Below the pieces are notes generated by a model that saw nothing but the letters and a program-made list of their open reading frames with translations, had not been told where the DNA came from and searched no databases. The position numbers and the translations under genes are program-made. 64,000 bases of DNA from Micromonospora sp. PLK6-60 (lineage in GTDB: Bacteria > Actinomycetota > Actinomycetes > Mycobacteriales > Micromonosporaceae): contig NZ_JAIOAA010000008.1 of NCBI RefSeq assembly GCF_019890675.1, positions 213,649 to 277,648 of the forward strand. Reading direction: 5' to 3'. Positions 49,381-58,664 of the stretch are shown here, one piece after another (within the stretch, counting starts at the first letter, position 1; each line of letters begins with the position of its first letter).

Positions 49381-50660
49381 GCCGGACCGTCCGGGAAGGC
49401 GTAACGGGCGATGGCTTCCGGTGTCATCGTGCTGCTGTAGCCGGGGCGGTCCGGCAGCAGGTAACGGCCGTCGCGGGTGCGTACCGGATCGACGAAGTGC
49501 TCGTGCAGGTGATCGACGTACTCGATCATGCGGCCGGGCAGCGCGGTGCCCACCCGCAGGTAGTCGAAGACGGCCAGGTGCTGGACGTACTCGCACAGCC
49601 CGACCCCGCCGGCGTGCGGGCAGACCGGCACCCCGAACTTCGCCGCCAGCAGCAGCTCGGCCAGCACCTCGTTGACCCCGCCGACCCGGCAGGCGTCGAT
49701 CTGCATCACCCCGATCGCCCGGGCCTGCAGGAGCTGCTTGAAGATGACCCGGTTCGCGGCCACCTCGCCGGTGGCCACCCGGATCGGCGCCACCGCCTCG
49801 GCGATCCGGGCGTGTCCCAGGATGTCGTCGGCGTGGGTGGGTTCCTCGATCCAGTACGGCCGCACCTCGGCCAGGACCGCCATCTTCTCGATCGCCTCGT
49901 CGACGTCCCACACCTGGTTGGCGTCCATCATCAGCAGCGCGTCGGGACCGATCTCCGCCCGGATGATCCGGGCCCGCCGCAGGTCGTCCGCCAGGGGGCC
50001 GCCGACCTTCATCTTCATCGCCCGCCACCCCTGTCGGTACGCGGTGCGGGTGAGCGAGCGGACCTTCGCGTCGGGGTAGCCCAACCAGCCCACCGAGGTG
50101 GTGTACGACGGGAAGCCGTCCCGGTCCAGTTCGGCCCGCCGGTCGGCCAGCCCGACCAGTCCCCGGTCGAGGATCGCGCCGGCCTCGTCCGGGGTGATCG
50201 CGTCGGTGATGTGGTGGAAGTCGACGCTGGCCACCAGGTCGGCGGTGGGCAGCTCGGCCAGCAACCGCCACAGCGGCACCCCGGCCAGCTTGGCCCGCAG
50301 GTCCCACACCGCGTTCACCAGCGCCCCGGTGGCCATGTGGATGACCCCCTTCTCCGGGCCCAGCCAGCGCAGTTGCGCGTCGGCGGTGAGCGAACGCCAG
50401 AACGCCACCGGCTCCGCGACGATCTCCGCCACCGTCCGGCCCGCCACGTGGTGCGCGAGGGCCCGGACGGCGGCGCAGGTGATCTCGTTGCCCCGCCCGT
50501 TGGTGAAGGTGAAACCGGCACCGGTCGGACCGGCGTCGGTGCGCAACTCGACGTAGCTGGCGGAGTAGTCGCCGCGGTTGATCGCGTCCGAACCGTCGCC
50601 GTGCCGGGCCGTGGGGAACCGTACGTCGTGCACCTCGACCCCGGTGATGGTGACGCTCAT
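49371..50660 (-). CDS. Enolase-superfamily sugar-acid dehydratase (L-fuconate dehydratase-like)
   Basis: A 429-residue enzyme. The N-terminal lid region has ARHGDGSDAINRGDYSASYV, as in L-fuconate dehydratases. Barrel residues visible: KMKVGG (Lys base), MMDANQVWD (metal Asp), WIEEPTHADD (Glu), VATGEVAANR (Glu) and PHAGGVGLCE (His). It removes water from a sugar acid to a 2-keto-3-deoxy acid. Being translated between UxaC and a UxuB-like reductase, it may act on mannonate or altronate here. ATG 50660 overlaps the uxaC stop as ATGA. Confidence 0.87.
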   Translation of the reverse strand: MSVTITGVEVHDVRFPTARHGDGSDAINRGDYSASYVELRTDAGPTGAGFTFTNGRGNEITCAAVRALAHHVAGRTVAEIVAEPVAFWRSLTADAQLRWLGPEKGVIHMATGALVNAVWDLRAKLAGVPLWRLLAELPTADLVASVDFHHITDAITPDEAGAILDRGLVGLADRRAELDRDGFPSYTTSVGWLGYPDAKVRSLTRTAYRQGWRAMKMKVGGPLADDLRRARIIRAEIGPDALLMMDANQVWDVDEAIEKMAVLAEVRPYWIEEPTHADDILGHARIAEAVAPIRVATGEVAANRVIFKQLLQARAIGVMQIDACRVGGVNEVLAELLLAAKFGVPVCPHAGGVGLCEYVQHLAVFDYLRVGTALPGRMIEYVDHLHEHFVDPVRTRDGRYLLPDRPGYSSTMTPEAIARYAFPDGPAWR

Positions 50661-52087
50661 CGGCCCGTCCCCCCGTCCAGCCGGAAGACCCGGCGGGGCA
50701 GGTGGTACGCGAGGTCGACGATGGTCTCGGCGGCCTCGTCCAGCGGCAGCCGTTCCTCGGCGACCAGCCGGGCCAGGAAGCCCGCGTCGACCCGTCGGGC
50801 CACCTCGTGGCGGACCGGGATCGAGCAGAACGCCCGGGTGTCGTCCACGAACCCGGCGGTGTTGTAGAAGCCGGCGCTCTCGGTGACCGACTCCCGGAAC
50901 CGGCGCAGCACCTCGGGGGAGTCCAGGAACCACCACGGCGCGCCCAGGTAGAGCGCCGGATAGCCGCCGGCCAGCGGGCCGAGTTCCCGGGTGAAGGTGG
51001 ACTCGTCGAGGGTGTAGACGACCACCCGCAGCCGGGGGTCGTTGCCGTACGCCGACAGCAGCGGGGCCAGCGCGTGCACGTACTCGGTGGCCTCCGGTAC
51101 GTCGCCGCCGGTGTCCCGGCCGTGCCGGGCGTGCAGCCAGCGGTTGTGGTTGCGCACCGCGCCCGGGTGCAGTTGCAGCACCAGGCCGTCGTCCAGCGAC
51201 ATCCGGGCGAACTCCATCAGCATGTGCGCCCGGAACGTCTCGGCGTCGGCGGCGTCGACCGCGCCCCGCAGCCCCCGGTCGTACAGGTGGGCCGCCTCGC
51301 GTGCGGTGAGCGCGAGCGTACGGGCGGTCGGGTGACCGTGGTCCGAGCTGGTGGCGCCCGCGGCGATGAACGCCGCCCGCCGCTGCCGCAGCGCGTCCAG
51401 GAAACCGTGGTACGTCCCGGTGTCCGCGCCGGTCAGCTCGCCGAGCCGGGCGATGTTGGCCGGCCAGTCGTCGAACTCCATGTCCACCACGTTGTCCGGC
51501 CGGAACGTGGTGATCACCCGGCCACCGGGGCCGCCCCACCCGTCGGCGGCCAGCTTGGCGTGCCGGCCGAGGTCGTCCAGCGGGGACTCGGTGGTGGCCA
51601 GCACCTCGATGCGGAACCGGTCGAACAGCGCCCGGGGCCGGAACTCCGGCTCGGCCAGCCGGGCGGCGATCTCGTCGTACACCTGGTCGGCGGTCTCCGG
51701 TGACAGCCGGGTCGTCACCCCGAACACGGTGTCGAAGGTCCGTTCCAGCCACAGCCGGGACGGGGTGCCGCGGAACAGGTGCCAGTGTTCGGCGAACCGT
51801 CGCCAGATCCGCCGGCCGTCGGTCTGCACCGGGCTGCCGTCGCGGCTCGGCACGCCCAGTTCGGCCGGGGGTACGCCCTGGCTGAGCAGCATCCGGGTCA
51901 GGTAGTGGTCGGGCACGACGAGCAGCCGGGCCGGGTCGGGGAAGGGCGCGTCGTCCGCCAGCACGGCCGGGTCCACGTGGCCGTGCGGCGAGATGAGCGG
52001 ACGGTCCGCCACCAGCGCGTGGAGATCCCGGGCGATCGCCCGCTGGCGGGGCTCGGCGGGAAGGAGCAGGTCGGGGGCGGCGGGCAC
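50657..52087 (-). CDS. uxaC: Uronate (glucuronate/galacturonate) isomerase
   Basis: A 476-residue amidohydrolase-fold isomerase. Visible: LISPHGHVDPAVLADDAPFP (metal-binding HGH), EVLATTESPLDDLGRHAKLA, ITTFRPDNVVDMEFDDWP, QLHPGAVRNHNRWLHARHG and VVVYTLDESTFTRELGPLAG. It converts D-glucuronate to D-fructuronate and D-galacturonate to D-tagaturonate, the entry step after pectin breakdown. GTG 52087 follows GAGGAG. It heads a three-gene operon with four- and ten-base overlaps. Confidence 0.92.
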   Translation of the reverse strand: MPAAPDLLLPAEPRQRAIARDLHALVADRPLISPHGHVDPAVLADDAPFPDPARLLVVPDHYLTRMLLSQGVPPAELGVPSRDGSPVQTDGRRIWRRFAEHWHLFRGTPSRLWLERTFDTVFGVTTRLSPETADQVYDEIAARLAEPEFRPRALFDRFRIEVLATTESPLDDLGRHAKLAADGWGGPGGRVITTFRPDNVVDMEFDDWPANIARLGELTGADTGTYHGFLDALRQRRAAFIAAGATSSDHGHPTARTLALTAREAAHLYDRGLRGAVDAADAETFRAHMLMEFARMSLDDGLVLQLHPGAVRNHNRWLHARHGRDTGGDVPEATEYVHALAPLLSAYGNDPRLRVVVYTLDESTFTRELGPLAGGYPALYLGAPWWFLDSPEVLRRFRESVTESAGFYNTAGFVDDTRAFCSIPVRHEVARRVDAGFLARLVAEERLPLDEAAETIVDLAYHLPRRVFRLDGGTGR

Positions 52088-52106
52088 AGGCGGGTCTCCT
52101 CGCGGG

Positions 52107-53432
52107 TCAGTCGACGGTGAGCAGGTCGGCAACCCGGACCGCGTGACCGGTCTCGATGGACCGGTTCGCGGCCAGGCCGGTGAGCAGGGCCAGGGCGCCG
52201 TCGCGGGCGGTGGCGGAGCGGTCGAGCGGGTCCGGCTCGGCGCCGAAGAGCACCCGGGTCATCCGGGCGTCGGCTCCGCCGTGCCCGGCCCGGGTGTGCC
52301 CGGCGACCGGTATCTCGCGGGGCGGGGCCCAGAACGGGCGCAGCGTCAGCGTCGCCCGGCCCTCCTCGGTGGCCGCCTCCGCGCCGTGCAGCGCGGCGCC
52401 CTTGAGCGCGCCGGCCGCCGCCGGGCTGACGAAGGAGCTCTCCACCACCTCCAGCTCCAGCCGGCCCCGGCTGCCGTTGACCATCACCCGGTAGCCCTCC
52501 CACGGGGCGTACGCGGTGAGGTGGTAGCTCATGGTGGCGCCGCCGGCGTACCGGACGACCAGCGCCATGTCGTCCTCGATGGTCACCCCGGGGGCGAAGA
52601 CGTTCTGGTCGCGGTGGTAGCCGTCCTCGCCCTCGGCCGCCAGGTAGAGCTCCCGCAGCCGGGGATGGTCGGCGAGCCGGAGCGCGAACGGATCCCCGTC
52701 GGCGGCGGCGGAGCCGTGTGCCCGCCGGTAGTCCCGGGCGTACCCGTGCCGGCGGCCCGTGGGGCCGTAGAAGAAGAGCCGGCCGGCGGCGTACACCTCC
52801 ACCGGGGTGCTGCCCAGCCACCAGTTCACCAGGTCGAAGTGGTGGCTCGCCTTGTGCACCAGCAGGCCGCCCGAGTTCGCCCGGTCCCGGTGCCAGCGAC
52901 GGAAGTAGTCGGCCCCGTGCCGGACGTCCAGCAGCCACTCGAAGTGCACCGAACCGATCTCGCCGATCTCGCCGCCGGCCAGCACGGTCCGCACGGCCTC
53001 GTGCAGCGGGTGGTAGCGGTAGTTGAAGGCGACCGACACCTGCCGGCCGGTCTCGGCCACCGCGTCGAGGATCCGGCGGCAGCGCGCGGCGTCCACCGTC
53101 ATCGGTTTCTCGGTGACGACGTCCCGGCCGGCCCGCAGGGCGGCCACGATGTAGTCGTCGTGGGTGCGGTCCACCGTGGTCACCAGCACGGCGTCGACCC
53201 GCTGCTCGGTCAGCATGGTGCTGAAGTCGTCGGCCCGGTACGTCGGCACGGCCGGCCGGCCCAGCTCGGTGAGCCAGCGGTTGTGCGCGTCCATCCGGGC
53301 CTGGTTGACGTCGGCGAAGGCGACCAGCTCGGCGGTGTCGGGATGGTCGAGCACCAGCGCCCGGACGAACATCTCGGCGCGGGCGCCGGTGCCGACCACG
53401 GCGTAGCGCCGCTGCCCGGTGCTGGCTGGCAT
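52107..53432 (-). CDS. Gfo/Idh/MocA-family oxidoreductase
   Basis: A 441-residue NAD(P)-dependent oxidoreductase. Rossmann motif near the start (YAVVGTGARAEMFVRALV), EKP motif in DVVTEKPMTVDAARC, and the family's RYHPLHEAVRTVL and GGLLVHKASHHFDLVNWWLG segments with catalytic His/Lys positions. Likely acts on a sugar or uronate from pectin or its side chains. ATG 53432 follows GGGAGG. A LacI-type operator lies 18 bases upstream, so it is probably the first gene of the leftward operon. Confidence 0.9.
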   Translation of the reverse strand: MPASTGQRRYAVVGTGARAEMFVRALVLDHPDTAELVAFADVNQARMDAHNRWLTELGRPAVPTYRADDFSTMLTEQRVDAVLVTTVDRTHDDYIVAALRAGRDVVTEKPMTVDAARCRRILDAVAETGRQVSVAFNYRYHPLHEAVRTVLAGGEIGEIGSVHFEWLLDVRHGADYFRRWHRDRANSGGLLVHKASHHFDLVNWWLGSTPVEVYAAGRLFFYGPTGRRHGYARDYRRAHGSAAADGDPFALRLADHPRLRELYLAAEGEDGYHRDQNVFAPGVTIEDDMALVVRYAGGATMSYHLTAYAPWEGYRVMVNGSRGRLELEVVESSFVSPAAAGALKGAALHGAEAATEEGRATLTLRPFWAPPREIPVAGHTRAGHGGADARMTRVLFGAEPDPLDRSATARDGALALLTGLAANRSIETGHAVRVADLLTVD

Positions 53433-53449
53433 GCGCGACCTCCCGGCTA

Positions 53450-53459
53450 CAAACGTTTG
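53450..53459. promoter_or_regulatory. LacI-type operator, leftward promoter
   Basis: CAAACGTTTG within TACAAACGTTTGCA, a palindrome with the central CG typical of LacI-family sites, just upstream of the Gfo/Idh/MocA start. Confidence 0.6.
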
Positions 53460-53600
53460 CAATCGAAGTAATCACGATCGATGGCTTGTCGTCAACGGCG
53501 CCCCCGCGTCTCGCCCCATACATCCGGATAGATCCGATCCTGAACGCTTCCCGAGCGGTTGCCCGCAACGAACAAGCAATCGATGACCGTTGACATGAGA

Positions 53601-53612
53601 GCAATCGTTTGC
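53601..53612. promoter_or_regulatory. LacI-type operator, rightward promoter
   Basis: GCAATCGTTTGC, a near-palindrome related to the site at 53450, about 55 bases upstream of the lacI-family start. Suggests autoregulation. Confidence 0.5.
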
Positions 53613-53666
53613 ATTAATTGCTGCACCTTGCCGGAACGACCCCTCCCGCCGTCGAAGGGATCAGGT

Positions 53667-54794
53667 GTGCCAGCCACGATTCGGGACGTCGCGCGGGCCT
53701 CCGGGGTGCACATCTCCACGGTCTCCCGGACGTTCTCCGCGCCGCACCTGGTCAATCCCGAGACCCGCAGCCGGGTGCTGGCGTGCGCCGAGAGCCTGGG
53801 CTACCGGCCGAACCGAGCGGCCCGGGCGCTGATCACCGGCCGCACCCACAACATCGGCCTGATCGTCGCCGACATCGCCAACCCGTTCTTCCCGCCGCTG
53901 ATCAAGGCGGCCGAAAGCCAGGCCCGGGGGCGCGATTACCACATCTTCGTGGCCGACACCAATGAGGACCCGGCCGTCGAGGAGGAACTGGTGCACGCCC
54001 TGGCCAAGCAGGTCGACGGCGTACTGCTCTGCAGCCCCCGGATGAGCAACAGCCTGATCGAGCAACTCAGCCGCGAGGTGCCACTGGTGGTGATCAACCG
54101 TCAGGTCGCCGGCCTGCCCTCGGTGGTCACCGACAACGGCCAGGGCGCGCGGCTGGCCGTGGAGCACCTGCTGGCCCTGGGCCACCGACAGCTCGCCCTG
54201 CTGGGCGGGCCGCGTGGCTCGTGGACCAACCGGGAGATCCGCCGCGCCGTGGGCGCGGTCGCCCGGTCCGGCGGGGCCACCCTGACGGTGCTCGGCCCCA
54301 ACGCGCCCACCGAGACCGGCGGCAGCGCGCTGGCCGAACAGGTCCGCCGCTGCGGCGCCACCGCCGTGCTGGCCTACAACGACCTGATGGCGATCGGCCT
54401 GATCGAGGGCCTGCACGCCATCGGGATGGAGGTGCCGCGGGACGTCAGCGTGGTCGGCATCGACGACATCGCGCTGAGCCGCCTCACCCGACCCAAGTTG
54501 ACGACCGTGGCCACCCCGGCCGCGGCCGCCGGCCGGACGGCCGTCGACATGCTCCTGCAACACGACGCGCCCGCCGGCACCCGCGGCGGCGCTCGGGGCA
54601 CGTTCGGCGACGACCGGCGTACCACCGCACAGGTAACGCTCCAGACGGAGCTGGTCATCCGCGAGTCGACCGGGCCCGGCCCGGCCGCCGAAGTCGACCG
54701 CGCCGGCACTCCCGAAGCCGAAGGCCCGGGTCCGCATCCCACTGCGGACCCGGGCGAGGTGGCGGTGACCCCCGGCGAGGTCGTTCCCTCCTAA
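53667..54794 (+). CDS. LacI-family transcriptional regulator of the uronate locus
   Basis: A 375-residue repressor. DNA-binding domain (ATIRDVARASGVHISTVSRT, then LGYRPNRAARAL) and a periplasmic-binding-like sensor domain (NIGLIVADIANPFFPPLIKA, VVGIDDIALSRLTRPKLTTV). The C-terminus has about 60 extra low-complexity residues. GTG 53667 follows AAGGGATC. It is divergent from the hexuronate operon and upstream of the ABC importer in the same direction. Likely effector: a uronate or oligouronide, inferred from neighbours. Confidence 0.9.
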   Translation: MPATIRDVARASGVHISTVSRTFSAPHLVNPETRSRVLACAESLGYRPNRAARALITGRTHNIGLIVADIANPFFPPLIKAAESQARGRDYHIFVADTNEDPAVEEELVHALAKQVDGVLLCSPRMSNSLIEQLSREVPLVVINRQVAGLPSVVTDNGQGARLAVEHLLALGHRQLALLGGPRGSWTNREIRRAVGAVARSGGATLTVLGPNAPTETGGSALAEQVRRCGATAVLAYNDLMAIGLIEGLHAIGMEVPRDVSVVGIDDIALSRLTRPKLTTVATPAAAAGRTAVDMLLQHDAPAGTRGGARGTFGDDRRTTAQVTLQTELVIRESTGPGPAAEVDRAGTPEAEGPGPHPTADPGEVAVTPGEVVPS

Positions 54795-54814
54795 TGCCCG
54801 AGGAGTGAGCGCAC

Positions 54815-56161
54815 ATGTACGCCGCAACGCCCGTACCGGCGGGTCCACCCGCCGCCGATCACCACCGTACCGCCCGGCCGGGACGCCGCCTGGCGAACCT
54901 TCTCGCCGCGACGCTCGTGGCCGTGCCGCTGCTGTTCGGCGCCGCCGCCTGCGGTGGCGAGGACGCCTCCGACGACCCGAACGCCCCCGTGAAGATCTCG
55001 ATCTTCTGGTGGGGCGGTGACGCCCGGGCGAAGCTGACCGAGGACGCCCTCGCGCTCTACACGAAGAAGCATCCCAACGTCACCTTCGAGAAGACCTGGC
55101 AGGCCAACCAGGGCTACTTCGACAAGCTGGCCACCCTGACCGCCGGTGGCAACCCGCCGGACATCTTCCAGATCGACGACAACTTCCTCGCCGAGTACGC
55201 GGCCCGCAACGCCACCCTCGACCTGACCAGCTACCAGCAGAGCGGGAAGGTCGACACCAGCAGGTTCCCGGAGAGCCTCTGGAAGTACGGCGTGGTCGAC
55301 GGCAAGCTGGCCGGGCTGGCCGCCGGGGAGAACACCCAGGGCCTGGTCTACAACAAGACCCTGCTGACGAAGCACGGCCTGCCCGAACCGACCACCGGGA
55401 TGAGCTGGGAGCAGCACATCGCCTGGGCCGCGCAGGTCAGCGCCAAGGCCGGCATGCCCGGCACCCAGGACCCGAGCGCCGACTACAAGGCGTTCTGGGT
55501 CTGGCTGCGCCAGCAGGGCAAGGACCTCTACCGGGACAAGGCGCTCGGGTTCGCCGCCGAGGACGTCACGGCCTGGTTCGAGCTGTGGAAGGGGGCCCGG
55601 GACAGGAAGGCCACCCCCACCCCCGACGTGATCCACGAGGGCAACGTCACCGACGTCACCAAGCAACTCGTGGTCACCGGAAAGGCCGCCACCTCCTGGG
55701 TCTGGGCCAACCAGCTCCCCGAGCTGAAGAAGAACACCAAGGACGAACTCGGTGTGGTCGCGTACCCCGGCGACCCGAGCGCGCAGTGGGCCCGGGCGTC
55801 CATGTACTACTCGGTGTTCAAGGGCAGCAAGCACCGGGACGCCGCGGTCGACGTGATCAACTTCCTGGTCAACGATCCCGAGGCGGCGCAGGTGCTGGGC
55901 ACCGACCGCGGTCTGCCGTCCAACCTCGACCTGCGCAAGCAGGTCGCCGAATCGGCCACCGACCCCGCCATGAAGCTGTCCATGCAGGTCGAGGAGGACC
56001 TCGCCAGCACGTTCGGTGCCGCGCCGCAGGTGCCCCTCAAGGGACACAGCACGCTCAAGTCCGAGCTGACCAAGGCCGCCGAGGCCGTCCAGTTCGGCCG
56101 GGCCACCCCGGCCGAGGCGGCGCGGCAACTCGTGGCCGCCTGCACGGCCGCCATCGCCTGA
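54815..56161 (+). CDS. ABC sugar transporter, substrate-binding lipoprotein
   Basis: A 448-residue family 1 solute-binding protein. Lipoprotein signal with lipobox FGAAAC at about residue 45. Mature features: ISIFWWGGDARAKLTEDALA, GGNPPDIFQIDDNFLAEYA, GLAAGENTQGLVYNKTLLTK and SMYYSVFKGSKHRDAAVDVI. It captures an oligosaccharide outside the membrane. ATG 54815 follows GAGGAG. It begins the importer operon after the LacI gene; pectin fragments are the likely ligand, by context. Confidence 0.92.
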   Translation: MYAATPVPAGPPAADHHRTARPGRRLANLLAATLVAVPLLFGAAACGGEDASDDPNAPVKISIFWWGGDARAKLTEDALALYTKKHPNVTFEKTWQANQGYFDKLATLTAGGNPPDIFQIDDNFLAEYAARNATLDLTSYQQSGKVDTSRFPESLWKYGVVDGKLAGLAAGENTQGLVYNKTLLTKHGLPEPTTGMSWEQHIAWAAQVSAKAGMPGTQDPSADYKAFWVWLRQQGKDLYRDKALGFAAEDVTAWFELWKGARDRKATPTPDVIHEGNVTDVTKQLVVTGKAATSWVWANQLPELKKNTKDELGVVAYPGDPSAQWARASMYYSVFKGSKHRDAAVDVINFLVNDPEAAQVLGTDRGLPSNLDLRKQVAESATDPAMKLSMQVEEDLASTFGAAPQVPLKGHSTLKSELTKAAEAVQFGRATPAEAARQLVAACTAAIA

Positions 56162-56195
56162 GCGGCGTCATGTCACCGCGGAGAGGAGCACGCTC

Positions 56196-57173
56196 GTGGC
56201 GTTGACCACGACGCCCGAGCAGACTCGACGCCCGCCGCGTCCGGTCCGGGCCACCCGCCGGGGGTCCGGACCGGGTGCCGGCCGCGAGGGTCTCGCCGGG
56301 TACGTCTTCCTGTCGCCCTGGCTCGTCGGGCTGCTGGGCATCACGGCCATCCCGATGCTGCTGTCGCTCTATCTGAGCTTCACCAACTACGACGTGCTGA
56401 CCCCCTGGCCGGAGGTCGAGTGGGTCGGGCTGGCCAACTACCGCCGCATGTTCACCGCCGACCCGGCGTACTGGCACGCGGTGCGGGTGACCGTGACGTT
56501 CGCCCTGGTGGCCGTGCCGCTCAAGCTGGCCACCGCGCTCGGGGTGGCGCTGCTGCTCAACCGGACGTGGCGCGGGGTGGGGCTGTTCCGGGGCCTGTTC
56601 TACCTGCCGTCGCTGCTCGGCGGCAGCGTGGCGCTGGCCATCGTGTGGCGCAGCATGTTCAACGCCGACGGCGCGGTGAACTCGTTCCTCGCGTTCTTCG
56701 GCATCCAGGGCCAGCCCTGGGTGAACGACCCGGACTGGGCGCTGGAGACGCTGATGGTGCTGGCCATCTGGCAGTTCGGCGCCCCCATGGTGATCTTCCT
56801 GGCCGGCCTGAAGCAGGTGCCGACCGAGCTGTACGAGGCCGCCGCCGTGGACGGCGCCGGGCCGTTCCGGCAGTTCCTCAGCGTGACGCTGCCGATGCTG
56901 TCCCCGGTCATCTTCTTCAACCTGGTGCTGGAGACGATCCACGGCTTCCAGGGCTTCACGGCCGCCTTCGTGCTGAGCAACGGCACCGGCGGGCCGGTGG
57001 ACTCCACCCTCATGTACACCCTCAAGCTCTACATCTCCGGCTTCACCGACCTGGAGATGGGCTACGCCTCGGCGATGGCCTGGGTCTTCCTGGTGGCGAT
57101 CGGTCTGATCACCGCCGTCTTCTTCAGCACCGGACGGTTCTGGGTGCACTACTCCGACGGGTCGGACTCGTGA
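56196..57173 (+). CDS. ABC sugar transporter permease (MalF/UgpA-like)
   Basis: A 325-residue protein with six membrane segments (first: GYVFLSPWLVGLLGITAIPM). The EAA loop that contacts the ATPase reads ELYEAAAVDGAGPFRQF. GTG 56196 follows GGAGAGGAG. Its stop overlaps the second permease start as GTGA. No ATPase gene is present in the locus, so a shared MsiK-type ATPase elsewhere is expected, as is known for actinobacterial CUT1 importers. Confidence 0.92.
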   Translation: MALTTTPEQTRRPPRPVRATRRGSGPGAGREGLAGYVFLSPWLVGLLGITAIPMLLSLYLSFTNYDVLTPWPEVEWVGLANYRRMFTADPAYWHAVRVTVTFALVAVPLKLATALGVALLLNRTWRGVGLFRGLFYLPSLLGGSVALAIVWRSMFNADGAVNSFLAFFGIQGQPWVNDPDWALETLMVLAIWQFGAPMVIFLAGLKQVPTELYEAAAVDGAGPFRQFLSVTLPMLSPVIFFNLVLETIHGFQGFTAAFVLSNGTGGPVDSTLMYTLKLYISGFTDLEMGYASAMAWVFLVAIGLITAVFFSTGRFWVHYSDGSDS

Positions 57174-58048
57174 CCGCGGTGCGGGCCGCCGGCCCGCGGC
57201 CCCGTACCGGCCCGGCCCGGCGGCAGGTGGTCCGGCTGGTCCTGCTGCTCGCCATCCTGGCCGTGGTGCTCTACCCGCTGCTGTGGATGCTCGGCGCCTC
57301 GGTCAAGTCGCAGGAAGAGATCGTGAACAACATCGGCCTGCTGCCGGAGCGGTTCACCCCGGCCAACTACTCGGACGGGTGGGCCAACTTCGACGTCGGC
57401 TTCGGCCGGTTCTTCCTCAACAGCGCGTTGATCAGTCTGCTCGCCGTGCTGGGCAACGCGGTCTCCTGCCTGCTGGCCGCGTACGCCTTCGCCCGGCTGC
57501 GGTTCCGACTGCGCCGGGTGTGGTTCGCCATCATGATCGGCACCCTGCTGCTGCCCGGGCACGTGCTGATCGTGCCGCAGTACATCCTGTTCCGCAGCCT
57601 CGGCCTGGTCGGCGCGCAGTGGCCGTACCTGCCGCTGCTGATCCCGCACCTGCTGGCCACCGACGCGTTCTTCGTGTTCCTCATCGTGCAGTTCATGCGG
57701 GGCATCCCGAACGAGCTGGACGAGGCGGCGAAGATCGACGGCGCCAGCGAGTACGGCATCTTCCGGCATGTCATCCTGCCGCTGAGCCGGCCGGCGCTGG
57801 TCACCACCGCGATCTTCACGTTCATCTGGACCTGGAACGACTTCTTCCGGCAACTGGTCTACCTGTCCCAGTTGCCGGACTACACCGTTCCGGTGGCGTT
57901 GACCCTGTTCATCGACTCGACCAGCCAGAGCGAGGTGGGACCGATGTTCGCCATGTCGGTGCTGTCGCTGCTGCCGGTGTTCCTGTTCTTCGTCGCCTTC
58001 CAGCGGATGCTCGTCGAGGGCATCAACACCAGCGGGCTCAAGGGCTGA
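57170..58048 (+). CDS. ABC sugar transporter permease (MalG/UgpE-like)
   Basis: A 292-residue protein with six membrane segments (first: RLVLLLAILAVVLYPLLWML). EAA loop: ELDEAAKIDGASEYGIF. GTG 57170 overlaps the upstream stop, so the two permeases are translationally coupled, as expected for a heterodimeric channel. Confidence 0.92.
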   Translation: MTAVRAAGPRPRTGPARRQVVRLVLLLAILAVVLYPLLWMLGASVKSQEEIVNNIGLLPERFTPANYSDGWANFDVGFGRFFLNSALISLLAVLGNAVSCLLAAYAFARLRFRLRRVWFAIMIGTLLLPGHVLIVPQYILFRSLGLVGAQWPYLPLLIPHLLATDAFFVFLIVQFMRGIPNELDEAAKIDGASEYGIFRHVILPLSRPALVTTAIFTFIWTWNDFFRQLVYLSQLPDYTVPVALTLFIDSTSQSEVGPMFAMSVLSLLPVFLFFVAFQRMLVEGINTSGLKG

Positions 58049-58052
58049 GCCG

Positions 58053-58664
58053 GTGATCACGGACGTCACCACCGCCCGCCGGGACTGGCGGGACGTCGCC
58101 CGGGACGCCACCGATCTCGCGCTGCTGGGCATCCTGCTCACCGTGGCCGCGCTCCCGCTGCTGACCGCGGCCGCCGCCGTCGGGGTGGCCAGCGCCGCCG
58201 TACGGGACTGGCTGGACAGCGGCAGCTGGCCGCCGGCCGGCGAGACGGTGCACCGGTTCCGCCGGGCGCTGCTGCCGGGCGCCGTCGCCGGCCTGGTCAC
58301 GCTGGCCGGCGCGGCACTGCTGGCGGTGGACATCGCCGGGGTGGCGACCGGCGCCGTGCCCGGCGGCCGGCTGGTGCTCGTGCTGACCTGCGTGGTGGCG
58401 GCGTCGCTGGCCGGCTTCGGCGGGCTCGCGGTGGTCGAGGTGGGCCGGACCGGCGGCCGGGGCTGGCGGGCGGCGGCCCGCGCCGCCGCCCGCGGCTGCG
58501 CCGACCGGCCGGCCCGCTGGGCGGCCACCACCGGGGTGAGCTGCCTGGTGCTGGTGCTCGGCCTGCTGGTCGCGCCGGTCACCGTCCCCATCCTGCTGGG
58601 GTACGCGCTGGCGGCGCTGCACGCGGTGAGCCGGCGGCTGACCGGGCGGGCGGCGGCCGAATGA
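58053..58664 (+). CDS. DUF624/YesL-like membrane protein
   Basis: A 203-residue protein with about four to five membrane segments (LALLGILLTVAALPLLTAAA, AGLVTLAGAALLAVDIAGVA, LVLVLTCVVAASLAGFGGLA, CLVLVLGLLVAPVTVPILLG). YesL-family proteins frequently accompany CUT1 sugar importers for plant polysaccharides; the function is unknown. GTG 58053 lies four bases after the permease stop, and the end overlaps the next gene as ATGA. Confidence 0.72.
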   Translation: MITDVTTARRDWRDVARDATDLALLGILLTVAALPLLTAAAAVGVASAAVRDWLDSGSWPPAGETVHRFRRALLPGAVAGLVTLAGAALLAVDIAGVATGAVPGGRLVLVLTCVVAASLAGFGGLAVVEVGRTGGRGWRAAARAAARGCADRPARWAATTGVSCLVLVLGLLVAPVTVPILLGYALAALHAVSRRLTGRAAAE